From Synechococcus sp. ATX 2A4 (GTDB taxonomy: Bacteria; Cyanobacteriota; Cyanobacteriia; PCC-6307; Cyanobiaceae), in the NCBI RefSeq assembly GCF_024346375.1, contig NZ_JAGQCV010000011.1, forward strand, positions 1 to 64,000: a stretch of 64,000 nt of DNA, written 5' to 3'. The notes under the pieces are model-generated. The model was not told the origin of the DNA and ran no database searches. It saw only the letters and a program-made list of their open reading frames with translations. How positions within the stretch are numbered: position 1 is the stretch's first letter; each line of letters opens with the position of its first letter. Below are positions 37,175-49,809 of the stretch, piece after piece. The position numbers and the translations under genes were made by a program.

Positions 37175-40100
37175 ATGACAGACAGCTGGGCGGCGGATAC
37201 CTGGGGCAGCGGCGATCCCGCCCACGGCCTGCCCACACATGAAGCGCCCGTGAGGCAGGGCCCGCTGCGGCTGGAGCGGACCGAGGCAGAAGCGTTGCTC
37301 GAGCGGCTGTTTGCCCAGATCGACCAGGTGGTGCTGGTGCGCCAGCACCCGATCAGCGGACTGCTGCCCGCCAGCACCGCCCACACCGTGCATGGCAACT
37401 ACGGCGACGCCTGGGTGCGGGACGGGGTGTATTCGATCCAGTGCGTCTGGGGGCTGGCCATCGCCCAGCGGCGCCTGCACGGGGCCGGCACGCGGGTGTA
37501 TGAGCTGGAGCAGCGTGTTCTGCAGCTGATGCGCGGCCTGCTCACAGCGATGATGCGCCAGGCCCACAAGGTGGAGCGCTTCAAGCGCAGCCTCGACCGC
37601 CTCGATGCCATCCACGCCAAATTCGAGACCTCCAGCGGCGATCCGGTGGTGCCCGATGACGGCTGGGGCCACCTCCAGCTTGATGCCACGGCGCTCTACC
37701 TGCTGCAGCTGGCACAGCTCACCCGGGCGGGGCTGGTGGTGGTGCGCAGCCATCACGAGCGGGATTTCCTGCAGAACCTCGTGTACTACGTGGCCCGCGC
37801 CTATCGCGTGGCCGACTACGGCATCTGGGAGCGGGGCGACAAGGGCAACCACGGCGAACCGGAACGCAATGCCAGTTCGATCGGTCTGGTGAAGGCGGCG
37901 CTGGAGGCGCTCGAAGGGCTGGATCTCTATGGCCCCCATGGCAACGGCCACTGCCGTCTGCACATTCCCCACGACGCGATCGTGCGGTTGCGGCGGGCCC
38001 TGCAGGCCCTGCTGCCCCGGGAGTCAGCCAGCAAGGAAGTGGACAGCGCCTGCCTGGCGGTGATCGGCTACCCGGCCTGGGCGGTGGACACGCCGGAGCT
38101 GGTGGAGCGCACCCGCACCAAGATCCGCCGCGAGCTCGGCGGCGCCTACGGCTACAAGCGCTTTCGCCGCGATGGCCACCAGACCCTGATCGAAGACCAC
38201 AACCGCCTCCACTACGAACGGGAGGAGCTGGCGCAGTTCGAGAGCATCGAATGCGAATGGCCCCTGTTCCTGGGCTACGAGCTGGTCACGGCCTGCTGCG
38301 AGCAGCGCTGGGAGGAGGCCTGGCGCTGGCGGCGGCGGCTCGAATCGGTGAGCGTGCTGGTGGATGGCGTGCCGCTGCTGCCCGAGCTCTACCTGGTGCC
38401 GGAGGAGGCGATTGCCGCAGAGCGGCGCCAGCCCGGCAGCCAGGCCCGGGTGCCCAATGCCAACGTGCCGCTGCTGTGGACCCAGAGCCTCACCTGGCTG
38501 GGGGATCTGCTGCTGCACGGCCTGATCGAGCCCGAGGACATCGACCCCTGTGGGCGGCGGCTGCCGCGGCCGCTGGGGGCGGAGCAGGTGCTGGTGGCCC
38601 TGGCGCCGGCCACCGCCGAGATCGCCGCCGCCCTGGAGCAGAAAGGTCTGCCGGTGAGCCGGCCGGATGGCGCCGTACGCATCGCCAGCTCCCAGCAGCT
38701 GGCACGGCGCAAGGCTCAGGTGGGCGCCAACGCCCGGCTCGGCCTCAGCGGCCATCCGCCCGTGCGGATGGAAACCATGGCCACGGCGCGTCTCTACCGC
38801 TGCCCTGGCGCCGACGGTGAGGACACCATCGCCTTCCTGCCCGCCGTGCTGGAGGAAGGCACCTTCTACCTGGCGGACGACCCCGAACAGCTCGCCGACA
38901 CCGTGGTGAGCGAGCTGCGGGTGCTGATGCGCCAGTGGCGCGGGCCAGGGCTGCCGCTGCTGGTGATTCCCCTGGCTGTGGTGCCCTTCGGCAGGGATCC
39001 GGGCGCCCTGCTGCGGCTGGGTGAACGGCTGCGCGAAGGGCTGGTGGAAGGGGTGCCGGTGCGGCTCGACCGGCTCGAAGCCTTCACCGAGCTGGCCGGC
39101 TGGGAAACGCTGCCGCCACTCCCGGCCGCCGCGGCGCCAACGGCGCACAGCCGCCCACCGCTGCTGCTGCAGAGCACCAGCCAGCAACCGCTCACGATCC
39201 AGCAGGAGCAGGAGCTTGAAGACGCGTCCTTGCCCGCCCTCGCCAACCGCCTCTGGAGCAGCACTTCCCTGCCCGAACAGGCCGAGGTGCTCGAACAGCT
39301 GGTGCGGCGGCTCGGCTCCAACGCCATCCTGCAGGGCCCGCTCAGCAGCGGCCCGGTGACCCTGCGGGGTCTGGTGGAGGAGGTCTACCGCCGTGGGCTG
39401 ATGAAGGGCGACTGGAACGTGGTGCGCCGTTGCGGCGGGCTGATGCAATTGGTGCACCCCCAGCTGGAGGATGCGCTCACCGATCTGCTGGTGCACCAGA
39501 AGCAGCTGGTGGTGGGCCGCAACTACACGCGCGACTCGCTGATCACCGAACCGCAGGGCAGCGTGGCGATCGCGGCGATGATCCAGCGCTTCAGCGGCGA
39601 AGACGGCCGCGAATGGATGCTGCAGCAGGAGCTGCTGCTCGCCCTCGATGGCCTGGCGCGGCTGGAGCCGAAGCTGCTGCGCGGCAGCCTCACCCTGCAG
39701 CTGGGCCAGCTGCTGCTGCTGCTCACCGGAGAGCTGGCGGCTGAACAGGATCTCACCCCCGACGAAGCCTTCGAAACGCTCTGCAGCCTCCCCCCCCATG
39801 CCATCCGCCGCCGCCTGCGGGCCGTGCTCGCCGACGTGGATCACGCCCGCGAGGCGTTGCTGGCCAAAGAGCAGCTCCACCTGCTGGGCCGGGTGCAGTG
39901 GGAAGTGCCCGATCCGATGGAGGATCTCCCCCCCGGCGGCACCAGCTGGCTGCAGCACCGCCAGCGGCTGGGGGCCCTGCAGCGGGTCCCGCGCGATTTC
40001 TATGCCGGCATCTGGGACCTGCTGCACCATTGCCGCGGCCTGGTGATCGGCGACAAGCTGGAGCGCCGCAACCGGCTGGAAAGCGAACCGCTGCTGTCGG

Positions 40101-40492
40101 AGAAGACCCGGGGCGAACGCAACTTCGCGTCGCTGGTGGAGCACCTGCTGATCAAGATCGAGGCACCGGAATACCGGCAGCTCTGCACGGAAACGCTGCT
40201 GTCGCTGGTGGCCTTCGTGGGCGCCAACCCCCAGGTGCGCTTCGACGACTACCTGGCACTCGATGTGGTGATCGGCTACGCGGTGCGGGCCGGCTGGGCC
40301 CAGACCCATCCCCACCAGCCGATCGCGGCCTACGCGCAGCACAAGGCGTCGGCCTGGGATCTCTTTTACCGCTCCTCACCCGCCACCTGCCGCCGCTGGC
40401 AGATGCTGGCCCTGCGCGATCTGGCGGAGATCCGCCCGGCCCCAGCCCCGGCTCAGATGGGCACGTCAAGTGCCATGCAGAGCGCCGGCTGA
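37175..40492 (+). CDS. GH15-like protein resembling phosphorylase kinase alpha/beta subunits
   Basis: A 1105-residue protein. Residues about 35-560 form a GH15-type (glucoamylase-like) domain with HTVHGNYGDAWVRDGVYSIQ, GHLQLDATALYLLQLAQLT, GIWERGDKGNHGEPERNASS (acidic residue E219) and FESIECEWPLFLGYE. These lines are strikingly close to the regulatory alpha subunit of animal phosphorylase kinase as I remember it. The resemblance continues into the C-terminal part (VPRDFYAGIWDLLHHCRGL, then IEAPEYRQLCTETLLSLV), so it is collinear and not just a shared fold. No kinase domain and no calmodulin-like gene lie nearby. Carbohydrate binding or cleavage of glycogen-like chains is plausible, but the role is unknown. 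It overlaps the next convergent gene by 40 bases. Confidence 0.85.
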   Translation: MTDSWAADTWGSGDPAHGLPTHEAPVRQGPLRLERTEAEALLERLFAQIDQVVLVRQHPISGLLPASTAHTVHGNYGDAWVRDGVYSIQCVWGLAIAQRRLHGAGTRVYELEQRVLQLMRGLLTAMMRQAHKVERFKRSLDRLDAIHAKFETSSGDPVVPDDGWGHLQLDATALYLLQLAQLTRAGLVVVRSHHERDFLQNLVYYVARAYRVADYGIWERGDKGNHGEPERNASSIGLVKAALEALEGLDLYGPHGNGHCRLHIPHDAIVRLRRALQALLPRESASKEVDSACLAVIGYPAWAVDTPELVERTRTKIRRELGGAYGYKRFRRDGHQTLIEDHNRLHYEREELAQFESIECEWPLFLGYELVTACCEQRWEEAWRWRRRLESVSVLVDGVPLLPELYLVPEEAIAAERRQPGSQARVPNANVPLLWTQSLTWLGDLLLHGLIEPEDIDPCGRRLPRPLGAEQVLVALAPATAEIAAALEQKGLPVSRPDGAVRIASSQQLARRKAQVGANARLGLSGHPPVRMETMATARLYRCPGADGEDTIAFLPAVLEEGTFYLADDPEQLADTVVSELRVLMRQWRGPGLPLLVIPLAVVPFGRDPGALLRLGERLREGLVEGVPVRLDRLEAFTELAGWETLPPLPAAAAPTAHSRPPLLLQSTSQQPLTIQQEQELEDASLPALANRLWSSTSLPEQAEVLEQLVRRLGSNAILQGPLSSGPVTLRGLVEEVYRRGLMKGDWNVVRRCGGLMQLVHPQLEDALTDLLVHQKQLVVGRNYTRDSLITEPQGSVAIAAMIQRFSGEDGREWMLQQELLLALDGLARLEPKLLRGSLTLQLGQLLLLLTGELAAEQDLTPDEAFETLCSLPPHAIRRRLRAVLADVDHAREALLAKEQLHLLGRVQWEVPDPMEDLPPGGTSWLQHRQRLGALQRVPRDFYAGIWDLLHHCRGLVIGDKLERRNRLESEPLLSEKTRGERNFASLVEHLLIKIEAPEYRQLCTETLLSLVAFVGANPQVRFDDYLALDVVIGYAVRAGWAQTHPHQPIAAYAQHKASAWDLFYRSSPATCRRWQMLALRDLAEIRPAPAPAQMGTSSAMQSAG

Positions 40493-41460
40493 TCCACCGC
40501 CCGCTCAATCAGATTGGCCAGCAGCAGCGCACGCGAGGCCTGCTGGCCATCCACCGCTGGGGTTTCCCGGCCGCGCACGCACTGCAGGAAGTGCTCCAGT
40601 TCGGCGTAGAGCGGTTCGATCGAGGTGGTGCTCACCTCCTCGATGAAGCCGTCGTTGCGGTACAGCAATTCGCCGTGATCCGCCGACACCCACTCGTGGG
40701 CGCGGCGGTGGATGTGCAAGCTGCGGTTGAGGAAATCGGTTTCCACCAGGCTGGCGCGGCAGTGGGCGCTGAGGCTGCGGATCTTGCGGTGGGCCATCTT
40801 GCTGGCCGTGAGGCTCGCCACCACGCCGTTCTCGAAGCCGAGCGTGGCATTGACGTAGTCGATCGGCCCCTCGGCGCTGCGCCCGCCAGCCGCCGCCAGC
40901 CGCACCACCGGCGCCTGGGCGAGTTCCAGCACCAGATCGATGTCGTGAATCATCAGATCGAGCACCACCGACACGTCGTTGGCCCGATCGGCATGGGGGC
41001 TGTGGCGGCGGGCTTCGAGCACCACCACCTCCTCATTGGCCACCACCTTGCGCAGTTCGCGGAAGGCGGGGTTGAAGCGCTCGATGTGGCCCACCTGCAG
41101 CTGGCGGGCACTGGCTTCGGCGGCCTGAATCAGGGCGCTGGCCTCCTCCTGGGTGGCAGCGATCGGCTTCTCGATCAGCACATGCAGGCCCGCCTGCAGG
41201 CAGGCCATGCCGACCCGGTGGTGCAGCAGGGTGGGCACGGCGATGCACACCGCCTCCACCTCGCTCAGCAGCGGGCCGTAGTCGGGAAACCAGCGGCAGC
41301 CGAACTGCTCGACCGCCAGCCGGCCGCGCTGGGCGTCGGGGTCGGCCACCCCGACCAACTCCGCATCGCGCAGGAGGCTCAGCACCCGGGCGTGGTGCCA
41401 ACCCATGTTGCCGATGCCAATGACGCCGACTTTCACCGGCGTGATGGGATCCGTCGTCAT
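40453..41460 (-). CDS. Gfo/Idh/MocA family oxidoreductase
   Basis: A 335-residue NAD(P)-dependent sugar or nucleotide-sugar oxidoreductase. The Rossmann motif is VGVIGIGNMGWHHARVL (about 11-27), the family signature is VLIEKPIAATQEEA with the catalytic Lys, and MIHDIDLVLELA carries the active-site His. The substrate is not evident; UDP-sugar dehydrogenases of this type feed surface polysaccharides. The 3' end overlaps the GH15-like gene by 40 bases. Downstream of corC and glmS on the same strand, with 54 bases between its start and the corC stop. Confidence 0.88.
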   Translation of the reverse strand: MTTDPITPVKVGVIGIGNMGWHHARVLSLLRDAELVGVADPDAQRGRLAVEQFGCRWFPDYGPLLSEVEAVCIAVPTLLHHRVGMACLQAGLHVLIEKPIAATQEEASALIQAAEASARQLQVGHIERFNPAFRELRKVVANEEVVVLEARRHSPHADRANDVSVVLDLMIHDIDLVLELAQAPVVRLAAAGGRSAEGPIDYVNATLGFENGVVASLTASKMAHRKIRSLSAHCRASLVETDFLNRSLHIHRRAHEWVSADHGELLYRNDGFIEEVSTTSIEPLYAELEHFLQCVRGRETPAVDGQQASRALLLANLIERAVDQPALCMALDVPI

Positions 41461-41514
41461 CGCGTCACATGCTCGCGCGTCAACGGCCCAGACCTCGTTC
41501 CTTAGACGGCATTA

Positions 41515-42845
41515 TCAACGATCACCCTGCGCGGCGGGGCTCCGTTCATCGGCGGGCCGGCAGGTGATGCGAACCCGCTCGATGCGGGGGCCGTCCATGG
41601 CGGTGATCTCGAAGTGATGGCCCTTCCAGCGCAGGCTTTCCCCGGGGGCCGGGATGTGCTGGAGGCGCTCCAGCAGAAAGCCGGCCAGGGTGTGATGGCC
41701 ATCGGCTTCGGGCAGGCGCAGACCCAGCTGCCGGTTCAACTCGAAGATTTCCAGCTCGCCGGCCACCAGCCAGCTGTCGTCCTGCAATTGCTGAAGATCG
41801 TCGCCCCCCTCAAGATCGTCGTCCTCGTCGCCGACGATCTCGCCGGTGAGATCGGCCACCGTGACCAGCCCCTCGGTGCCGCCGTGCTCATCCACCACCA
41901 CCAGCAGCGGCTGGCCGCTGCGGATCAGCGGCAGCAGCTCCGCCAACGACGCGGTTTCCTGCACGCGGGCCACTGGCGAGATGAAGGGGGCCAAGGGGGT
42001 GTCGCCCTGCAGCTGGCCGCGGGCGATCGGTTCGGCGAGGCGACGCAGGTCGAGCATGCCGCGCACGTCATCCAGCGACTGGCCAATCACCGGAAAGCGC
42101 GCGTGGTGGGTCTGATGGACCGCATCCATCATTTCGGCAAAGCAGGCATCAAGCGGCAGGGTGACCATGCCGGATCGGGGCACCATCACCTCCCGCACCT
42201 GGGTGTCGCGCAACGAGAACACCCCTTCGAGGATGTTGCGCTCATCCGGCATCAGCCCCGTGACGCTGTTGGATTCGATCAGGGTTTCCAGCTCCCCGGC
42301 CGAGAGCGCCGGCACCAGCGCATCCCAGTTGCGGGGCAGCCCCAGCAGGCGCAGCAAGGTGACGGTGACCCGCTCGAACAGGGTGAGCAGGGGTGCCAGG
42401 GTGCGGTTCACCGATTCGAGCACCGGCGCCAGCCGCAGGGCGGAGGCCTCCGGGCGGTGCAGCACCCAGGCCTTCGGGATCAGGCCGCCCAGCAGGGTGG
42501 CCAGGCTCACGATCACGGCGAACACCAGCAGGTCGATCCAGGGGCGCTGGCCAGTGGGATCGAGGCTCGCCGCCAGGCCGCGCCCCGACCACCCCAGCGC
42601 CACCACGGCCAGCGTGGCGCCCAGCTGGGTGGCCAGCAGCGTGCGGCGCAGGCGCTTCTGCAGCCGCTCCACCGCCTTGGCGCCAGGGGTGCCGTCGCTG
42701 GCCAGCACCTGCACCCGACTGGAGCGCAGGCGGATCAGGGCGAATTCAGCCGCGGCGAAAAAGCCCAACAGGGCCACCAGGGCCACCAGCAGGAGACTCA
42801 GGCGCAGGACCAGCACGATCGGGGCGTCAACGGCGAAAGGAAGGT

Positions 42846-42849
<4 letters not shown>
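41515..42849 (-). CDS. CorC/HlyC family (CNNM-CBS) membrane protein
   Basis: A 444-residue protein with a DUF21 membrane domain (first spans LRLSLLLVALVALLGFFAAA and the AEFALIRLRSSRVQVL turn), a CBS pair (VREVMVPRSGMVTLPLDACF, then LLVVVDEHGGTEGLVTVADL) and a C-terminal CorC/HlyC transporter-associated domain (ELEIFELNRQLGLRLPEADG). Members are linked to magnesium or other cation export. It begins with a 4-base overlap with the glmS stop, so it is translationally coupled to glmS. Confidence 0.9.
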
Positions 42850-44795
<1,946 letters not shown>

Positions 44796-44936
44796 GGGCG
44801 ATGGGTCGGAATTGGGCTGGTTCTACAGGATCGCCGCTGGGTGGCAACGGCTCCAGGTGACACTCAGCGGCTGGGCCGCCGGACACGCAGGCCGAAGCTC
44901 CAGGCGGCATGGACGCACAGCACGCAAAGGCCAACA

Positions 44937-44962
44937 TGCAAAAGCCCGGCATGCGCCGGGCT
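44937..44962 (-). terminator. Probable terminator of psaC
   Basis: On the minus strand AGCCCGGC and GCCGGGCT form an 8-base-pair stem with a 4-base loop (44943-44962), followed by a short T run (TTTTGC). It lies about 30 bases after the psaC stop. The T run is short, so termination may be partial. Confidence 0.65.
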
Positions 44963-44991
44963 GGAAGCGCTTGCAGAGGGCCAAGGCGGGC

Positions 44992-45375
<384 letters not shown>

Positions 45376-45385
45376 CTAAGCGGCC

Positions 45386-45628
45386 ATGTCACAGGAAGCG
45401 ATCTTCGAGAAAGTGCGTTCGATCGTTGCCGAGCAACTCAGCGTGGATGCCGCTGAGGTCAAGCCCGAATCGAACTTCCAGAACGACCTCGGCGCCGACT
45501 CTCTCGACACGGTGGAGCTGGTGATGGCCCTGGAAGAAGCCTTCGATATCGAGATTCCCGACGAGTCCGCTGAAGGCATCACCACCGTGGGTGATGCCGT
45601 GACTTACATCTTGGACAAGCAGGCCTGA
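45386..45628 (+). CDS. acpP: Acyl carrier protein
   Basis: Carries growing fatty acyl chains on a phosphopantetheine arm. The 80-residue acidic protein has the attachment Ser39 in [20 protein letters not shown], and ends in [12 protein letters not shown]. fabF starts about 8 bases after its stop, so the pair forms the familiar acpP-fabF operon. Confidence 0.98.
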   Translation: MSQEAIFEKVRSIVAEQLSVDAAEVKPESNFQNDLGADSLDTVELVMALEEAFDIEIPDESAEGITTVGDAVTYILDKQA

Positions 45629-45636
45629 GGGTGTTG

Positions 45637-46884
45637 ATGGTGGAGGGACTCCACCGCGTCGTGGTCACAGGCCTGGGCGCGGTCACACCAATCGGCAACA
45701 CCGTTTCCGATTACTGGGAAGGCCTGGCCTCGGGTCGCAATGGCGTGGCCGCAATCACCCTGTTTGACGCCTCGCGCCATGCCTGCCGTTTTGCGGCGGA
45801 AGTGAAGGATTTCGATCCCGTCGGCATGATCGACCGCAAGGAAGCCAAGCGCTGGGATCGCTTCTGCAAGTTCGGGGTGGTGGCCGCCAAGCAGGCGGTG
45901 TTGCACGCCGGTCTCACGATCGACGACACCAACGCCGACCGGGTGGGCGTGGCGATCGGCTCCGGTGTGGGCGGGCTGCTGATGATGGAAACCCAGGCCC
46001 ATGTGCTGGCCGACCGCGGACCGGATCGGGTCAGCCCGTTCTGCGTGCCGATGATGATCCCCAACATGGCCGCCGGTCTGGCCGCCATCGCCCTGGGAGC
46101 CAGGGGCCCCAGCAGCGCCGTGGCCACCGCCTGTGCCGCCGGTTCCAACGCCATCGGCGACGCCTTCCGGCTGATCCAGCTGGGCCTGGCTGATGCCATG
46201 GTCTGCGGCGGCGCAGAATCGGCGATCACCCCGCTCGGGGTGGCCGGTTTTGCCAGCGCCAAGGCCCTGTCGTTCCGCAACGACGACCCCGCCACCGCCA
46301 GCCGCCCCTTCGATGCCGAGCGCAACGGCTTCGTGATCGGCGAGGGAGCGGGGATCCTGGTACTGGAAAGCCTTGAGCACGCCACCCGGCGCGGCGCCGA
46401 GGTGCTGGCGGAGATCGTCGGCTACGGCATGACCTGCGACGCCTACCACTACACACTTCCCTCCCCGGGCGGTGTGGGGGCAGCGGAGGCCATGCGGCTG
46501 GCCCTGGCCGATGCCCGGCTGGAGCCGGAAGCGGTGGATTACGTGAATGCGCACGGCACCAGCACCCAGGCCAACGACAGCAACGAAACGGCCGCCATCA
46601 AGTCGACTCTCGGTCAGCACGCACTTCGCACACCGATCAGCTCCACCAAATCCATGACCGGCCACCTGCTCGGTGGCAGCGGCGGCATCGAAGCCGTCGC
46701 CGTTGTCAAGGCCATGGAGCACGGCCTCATACCACCTACGATCAACTTCCAAAATCCCGATCCAGCTTGTGATCTGGATGTCGTGCCGAACCAGGCGCGG
46801 GAACAGAAACTGAACGTCGTGCTCTCGAACTCCTTCGGGTTTGGTGGTCACAACGTCTGCCTCGCATTCCGCAGGAAGCCCTGA
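45637..46884 (+). CDS. fabF: Beta-ketoacyl-ACP synthase II
   Basis: Elongates fatty acids by condensing acyl chains with malonyl-ACP. The Cys-His-His triad is present: Cys in [18 protein letters not shown], His in [16 protein letters not shown], His in [15 protein letters not shown]. The C-terminal [14 protein letters not shown] is typical. I use ATG 45637 ([16 protein letters not shown], 415 residues); GTG 45631 is an in-frame alternative. It follows acpP directly and precedes tkt by about 55 bases on the same strand. Confidence 0.97.
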   Translation: MVEGLHRVVVTGLGAVTPIGNTVSDYWEGLASGRNGVAAITLFDASRHACRFAAEVKDFDPVGMIDRKEAKRWDRFCKFGVVAAKQAVLHAGLTIDDTNADRVGVAIGSGVGGLLMMETQAHVLADRGPDRVSPFCVPMMIPNMAAGLAAIALGARGPSSAVATACAAGSNAIGDAFRLIQLGLADAMVCGGAESAITPLGVAGFASAKALSFRNDDPATASRPFDAERNGFVIGEGAGILVLESLEHATRRGAEVLAEIVGYGMTCDAYHYTLPSPGGVGAAEAMRLALADARLEPEAVDYVNAHGTSTQANDSNETAAIKSTLGQHALRTPISSTKSMTGHLLGGSGGIEAVAVVKAMEHGLIPPTINFQNPDPACDLDVVPNQAREQKLNVVLSNSFGFGGHNVCLAFRRKP

Positions 46885-46939
46885 ACCTCCCGTTCAGCCG
46901 TCCTCCAGGAAGCCCTCACACCACCCCCTCCTCTTCGCC

Positions 46940-48955
46940 ATGGTCGCTGCTCCTTCAGTGGACACCCTGTCCATCGACACCCTCTGCATCAACAGCATCC
47001 GCTTCCTGGCGATCGATGCCGTCAACAAGGCGAATTCCGGTCACCCTGGTCTGCCGATGGGTGCGGCGCCGATGGCCTATGCGCTGTGGGACAGGGTCCT
47101 GAAGCACAACCCCAGCAACCCCGGCTGGTACAACCGCGATCGCTTCGTGCTCTCGGCCGGCCACGGCTGCATGCTGCTCTATTCGCTGCTGCACCTCACC
47201 GGCTACGACAGCGTGGGGCTGGAGGACATCAAGCAGTTCCGTCAGTGGGGCTCCAAAACTCCCGGTCACCCGGAAACCTTTGAAACCGCCGGCGTCGAAG
47301 TCACCACCGGCCCCCTCGGCCAGGGCATCGCCAACGCCGTGGGCCTGGCGATCGCCGAAGCCCACATGGCAGCGCGGTTCAACAAGCCCGGTGTCGACCT
47401 TGTTGATCACTACACCTACGTGATCATGGGCGACGGCTGCAATCAGGAAGGGGTGGCCAGCGAAGCCGCCTCCCTGGCGGGCCACCTGGGGCTGGGCAAG
47501 CTGATCGCCCTCTACGACGACAACCACATCACGATCGACGGCAACACCGCGGTGTCGTTCACCGAAGACGTGATGAAGCGGTATGAGGCCTATGGCTGGC
47601 ACGTGCTGCATGTGGCCGATGGCAACACCGATGTGGCGGCGATCACCCGCGCGATCGAAGCGGCAAAGGCGGTCACAGACAAGCCCACCTTGATCAAGGT
47701 CACCACCACCATCGGCTTCGGCTCCCCCAACAAGGCCAACACCGCCGGTGTGCACGGCGCCGCCCTCGGTGCCGCGGAAGCCGAGCTCACCCGCGAGGCC
47801 CTCGGCTGGTCATACGCCCCGTTCGAAGTGCCCCAGCAGGCCTACGACCACTGGCGCCAGGCCCTCAGCCGCGGTGCCGCCGCCGAGGCCCAGTGGAACG
47901 CCAACCTGGACGCCTACCGCGCCCAGTACCCCGCCGAAGCGGCTGAATTTGAGCGCCAGCTGCGTGGGGAGCTGCCCGAAGGCTGGGAAGCCAAGCTGCC
48001 CACCTTCACCCCTGCAGACAAAGGCCTGGCCACCCGCCAGTACTCCTACAACGTGCTCAACGCCGTGGGGCCCAGCCTGCCCGAACTGATCGGCGGCTCT
48101 GCCGATCTCACCCACTCCAACCTCACCGACATCAAGGGCGAGGCCAGCTTCCAGAAAGGCGCAGAAGCGAACCGCTACCTGCACTTCGGCGTGCGGGAGC
48201 ACGCCATGGCCTCGATTCTCAACGGCCTGGCGTATCACGGCAGCGGCCTGGTGCCCTACGGCGGCACCTTCCTGGTGTTCGCGGGCTACATGGTGGGCGC
48301 CATGCGCCTGTCGGCCCTCAGCGAGCTGGGCGTGATCTACGTGCTCACCCACGATTCGATCGGCCTCGGCGAAGACGGCCCCACCCACCAACCGGTGGAA
48401 ACGCTCGCCTCGCTGCGTTCGATTCCCAACCTGCTGGTGATGCGTCCCGGCGATGGCAACGAAACCAGCGGCGCCTACAAAGTGGCGATCAGCAACCGCA
48501 AGCGCCCCACCGTGCTGGCCCTCAGCCGCCAGGCGATGGTGAACCAGGCCAACTCCTCGATCGATCAGGTGGCCAAGGGCGGCTACGTGCTGATCGACTG
48601 CGACGGCACCCCCGATCTGATCCTGATCGGCTCCGGCACCGAGCTCGACCTCTGCGTCAAGGCCGCCGAGCAACTGAGCGCTGATGGCAAGCAGGTGCGG
48701 GTGGTGTCAATGCCCTGTGTGGAGCTGTTCGAGGAGCAGGACGCCAGCTACCGCGAAGCGGTGCTGCCCGCCGCCGTGCGCAAGCGCGTGGTGGTGGAGG
48801 CCTCCAGCTCGTTCGGCTGGCACAAGTACAGCGGCTTCGACGGTGACACCGTGTCGATCGATCGCTTCGGTGCCTCCGCTCCTGGCGGTGTGTGCCTCGA
48901 AAAGTTCGGCTTCACGGTCGACAACGTGGTGGCAAAGGCGAAGGCCCTGGGCTGA
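46940..48955 (+). CDS. tkt: Transketolase
   Basis: Thiamine-diphosphate enzyme moving two-carbon units in the Calvin cycle and pentose-phosphate pathway. From ATG 46940 it has 671 residues. Motifs are [40 protein letters not shown], the cofactor site [39 protein letters not shown] and [20 protein letters not shown]. thiC, which makes the pyrimidine of its cofactor, lies at 55.7-57 kb. Same strand as acpP-fabF. Confidence 0.98.
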   Translation: MVAAPSVDTLSIDTLCINSIRFLAIDAVNKANSGHPGLPMGAAPMAYALWDRVLKHNPSNPGWYNRDRFVLSAGHGCMLLYSLLHLTGYDSVGLEDIKQFRQWGSKTPGHPETFETAGVEVTTGPLGQGIANAVGLAIAEAHMAARFNKPGVDLVDHYTYVIMGDGCNQEGVASEAASLAGHLGLGKLIALYDDNHITIDGNTAVSFTEDVMKRYEAYGWHVLHVADGNTDVAAITRAIEAAKAVTDKPTLIKVTTTIGFGSPNKANTAGVHGAALGAAEAELTREALGWSYAPFEVPQQAYDHWRQALSRGAAAEAQWNANLDAYRAQYPAEAAEFERQLRGELPEGWEAKLPTFTPADKGLATRQYSYNVLNAVGPSLPELIGGSADLTHSNLTDIKGEASFQKGAEANRYLHFGVREHAMASILNGLAYHGSGLVPYGGTFLVFAGYMVGAMRLSALSELGVIYVLTHDSIGLGEDGPTHQPVETLASLRSIPNLLVMRPGDGNETSGAYKVAISNRKRPTVLALSRQAMVNQANSSIDQVAKGGYVLIDCDGTPDLILIGSGTELDLCVKAAEQLSADGKQVRVVSMPCVELFEEQDASYREAVLPAAVRKRVVVEASSSFGWHKYSGFDGDTVSIDRFGASAPGGVCLEKFGFTVDNVVAKAKALG

Positions 48956-48966
48956 GCCATCCCGCC

Positions 48967-49734
48967 ATGCCGATGGAGATGCTCGAGCTGTTTCCGCGCT
49001 ACGTGCTCACGGGCACGTTGCCCGGCGGCATGCTGGAGCCTCTCCTTTCCCTGGCGGAGCGGGTGCTGGCCGATACCGGCCTCACCAGCGATGCTTCCCC
49101 CAAGCTCGCCGGACAGTTGCAGCAGCAGCGCGAACTGGGTCCGCAGTTTCCGGAGATCACGGCGCTGTGCAGCGAGGTGGTGCTGCCGGCCTGCGAGCAC
49201 TGGTTGCGCCATGTGATGGAGCGGCAGCCACCCCAGGGCCGTGGGCCGTGGCACCCGGGCCGCTACGGCCTGCAGATGATCGACATCTGGCTCAACAGCC
49301 AGCGGGGCGGGGATTACAACCCGGTGCACACCCATGGCGGCTCGTTCTCCGGCGTGCTGTTCCTGAAGGTGCCGCCGCAGATCAACGGCAGCAGCTTCGA
49401 CGGCCAGCTCTGTTTCCACGGGCCGGAGGAATGGCACATCCAGAGTTTCCGCACCGGCATGGCGCACTACGTGCAACCCGTGCCAGGCGCCTTCTATGTG
49501 TTCCCGGCCTGGCAGCCCCATTCGGTGCCGCCATTCCGTGGTGAGGGCGAGCGCTGGTCGCTGGCCTTCAACGTGCAGGCCGTTCCCGCCCCGCCAGGCG
49601 CGCCGGGGCAGCAGGCCGCTGCTGCCGCGCCCCGGGGGCGTCTGCAGGTGGGGCCGGCCGTGCCGCCGCCGGCCCCGGCCAGCAGCAACGTGTCGCTGTC
49701 CTCCACCCGGAAGCGGCCTGGTGGCTTTGCCTGA
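48967..49734 (+). CDS. Putative 2-oxoglutarate/Fe(II)-dependent oxygenase
   Basis: A 255-residue protein from ATG 48967, 11 bases after the tkt stop. Residues about 100-200 match the 2OG-FeII_Oxy_5-type fold: [20 protein letters not shown] with the first metal ligands (H at the HTH), [11 protein letters not shown], then [20 protein letters not shown] with the distal His and the Arg that binds 2-oxoglutarate. The last 55 residues are a Pro/Ala/Gly-rich tail. Similar genes are common in marine cyanobacteria and their phages; the substrate is unknown. Confidence 0.75.
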   Translation: MPMEMLELFPRYVLTGTLPGGMLEPLLSLAERVLADTGLTSDASPKLAGQLQQQRELGPQFPEITALCSEVVLPACEHWLRHVMERQPPQGRGPWHPGRYGLQMIDIWLNSQRGGDYNPVHTHGGSFSGVLFLKVPPQINGSSFDGQLCFHGPEEWHIQSFRTGMAHYVQPVPGAFYVFPAWQPHSVPPFRGEGERWSLAFNVQAVPAPPGAPGQQAAAAAPRGRLQVGPAVPPPAPASSNVSLSSTRKRPGGFA

Positions 49735-49809
49735 GCCTGAGCGGCGCAGGCGACACTCCTCCCACCGATCGAATTGAGGCGCTGCCGAACCAACTGCCGC
49801 ACCGGCGAG

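Noticed and set aside
38024-40342. Long open frame (772 codons) on the minus strand
   Set aside because: Antisense shadow of the GH15-like gene; Gln/His/Arg-rich product with no recognisable domain.
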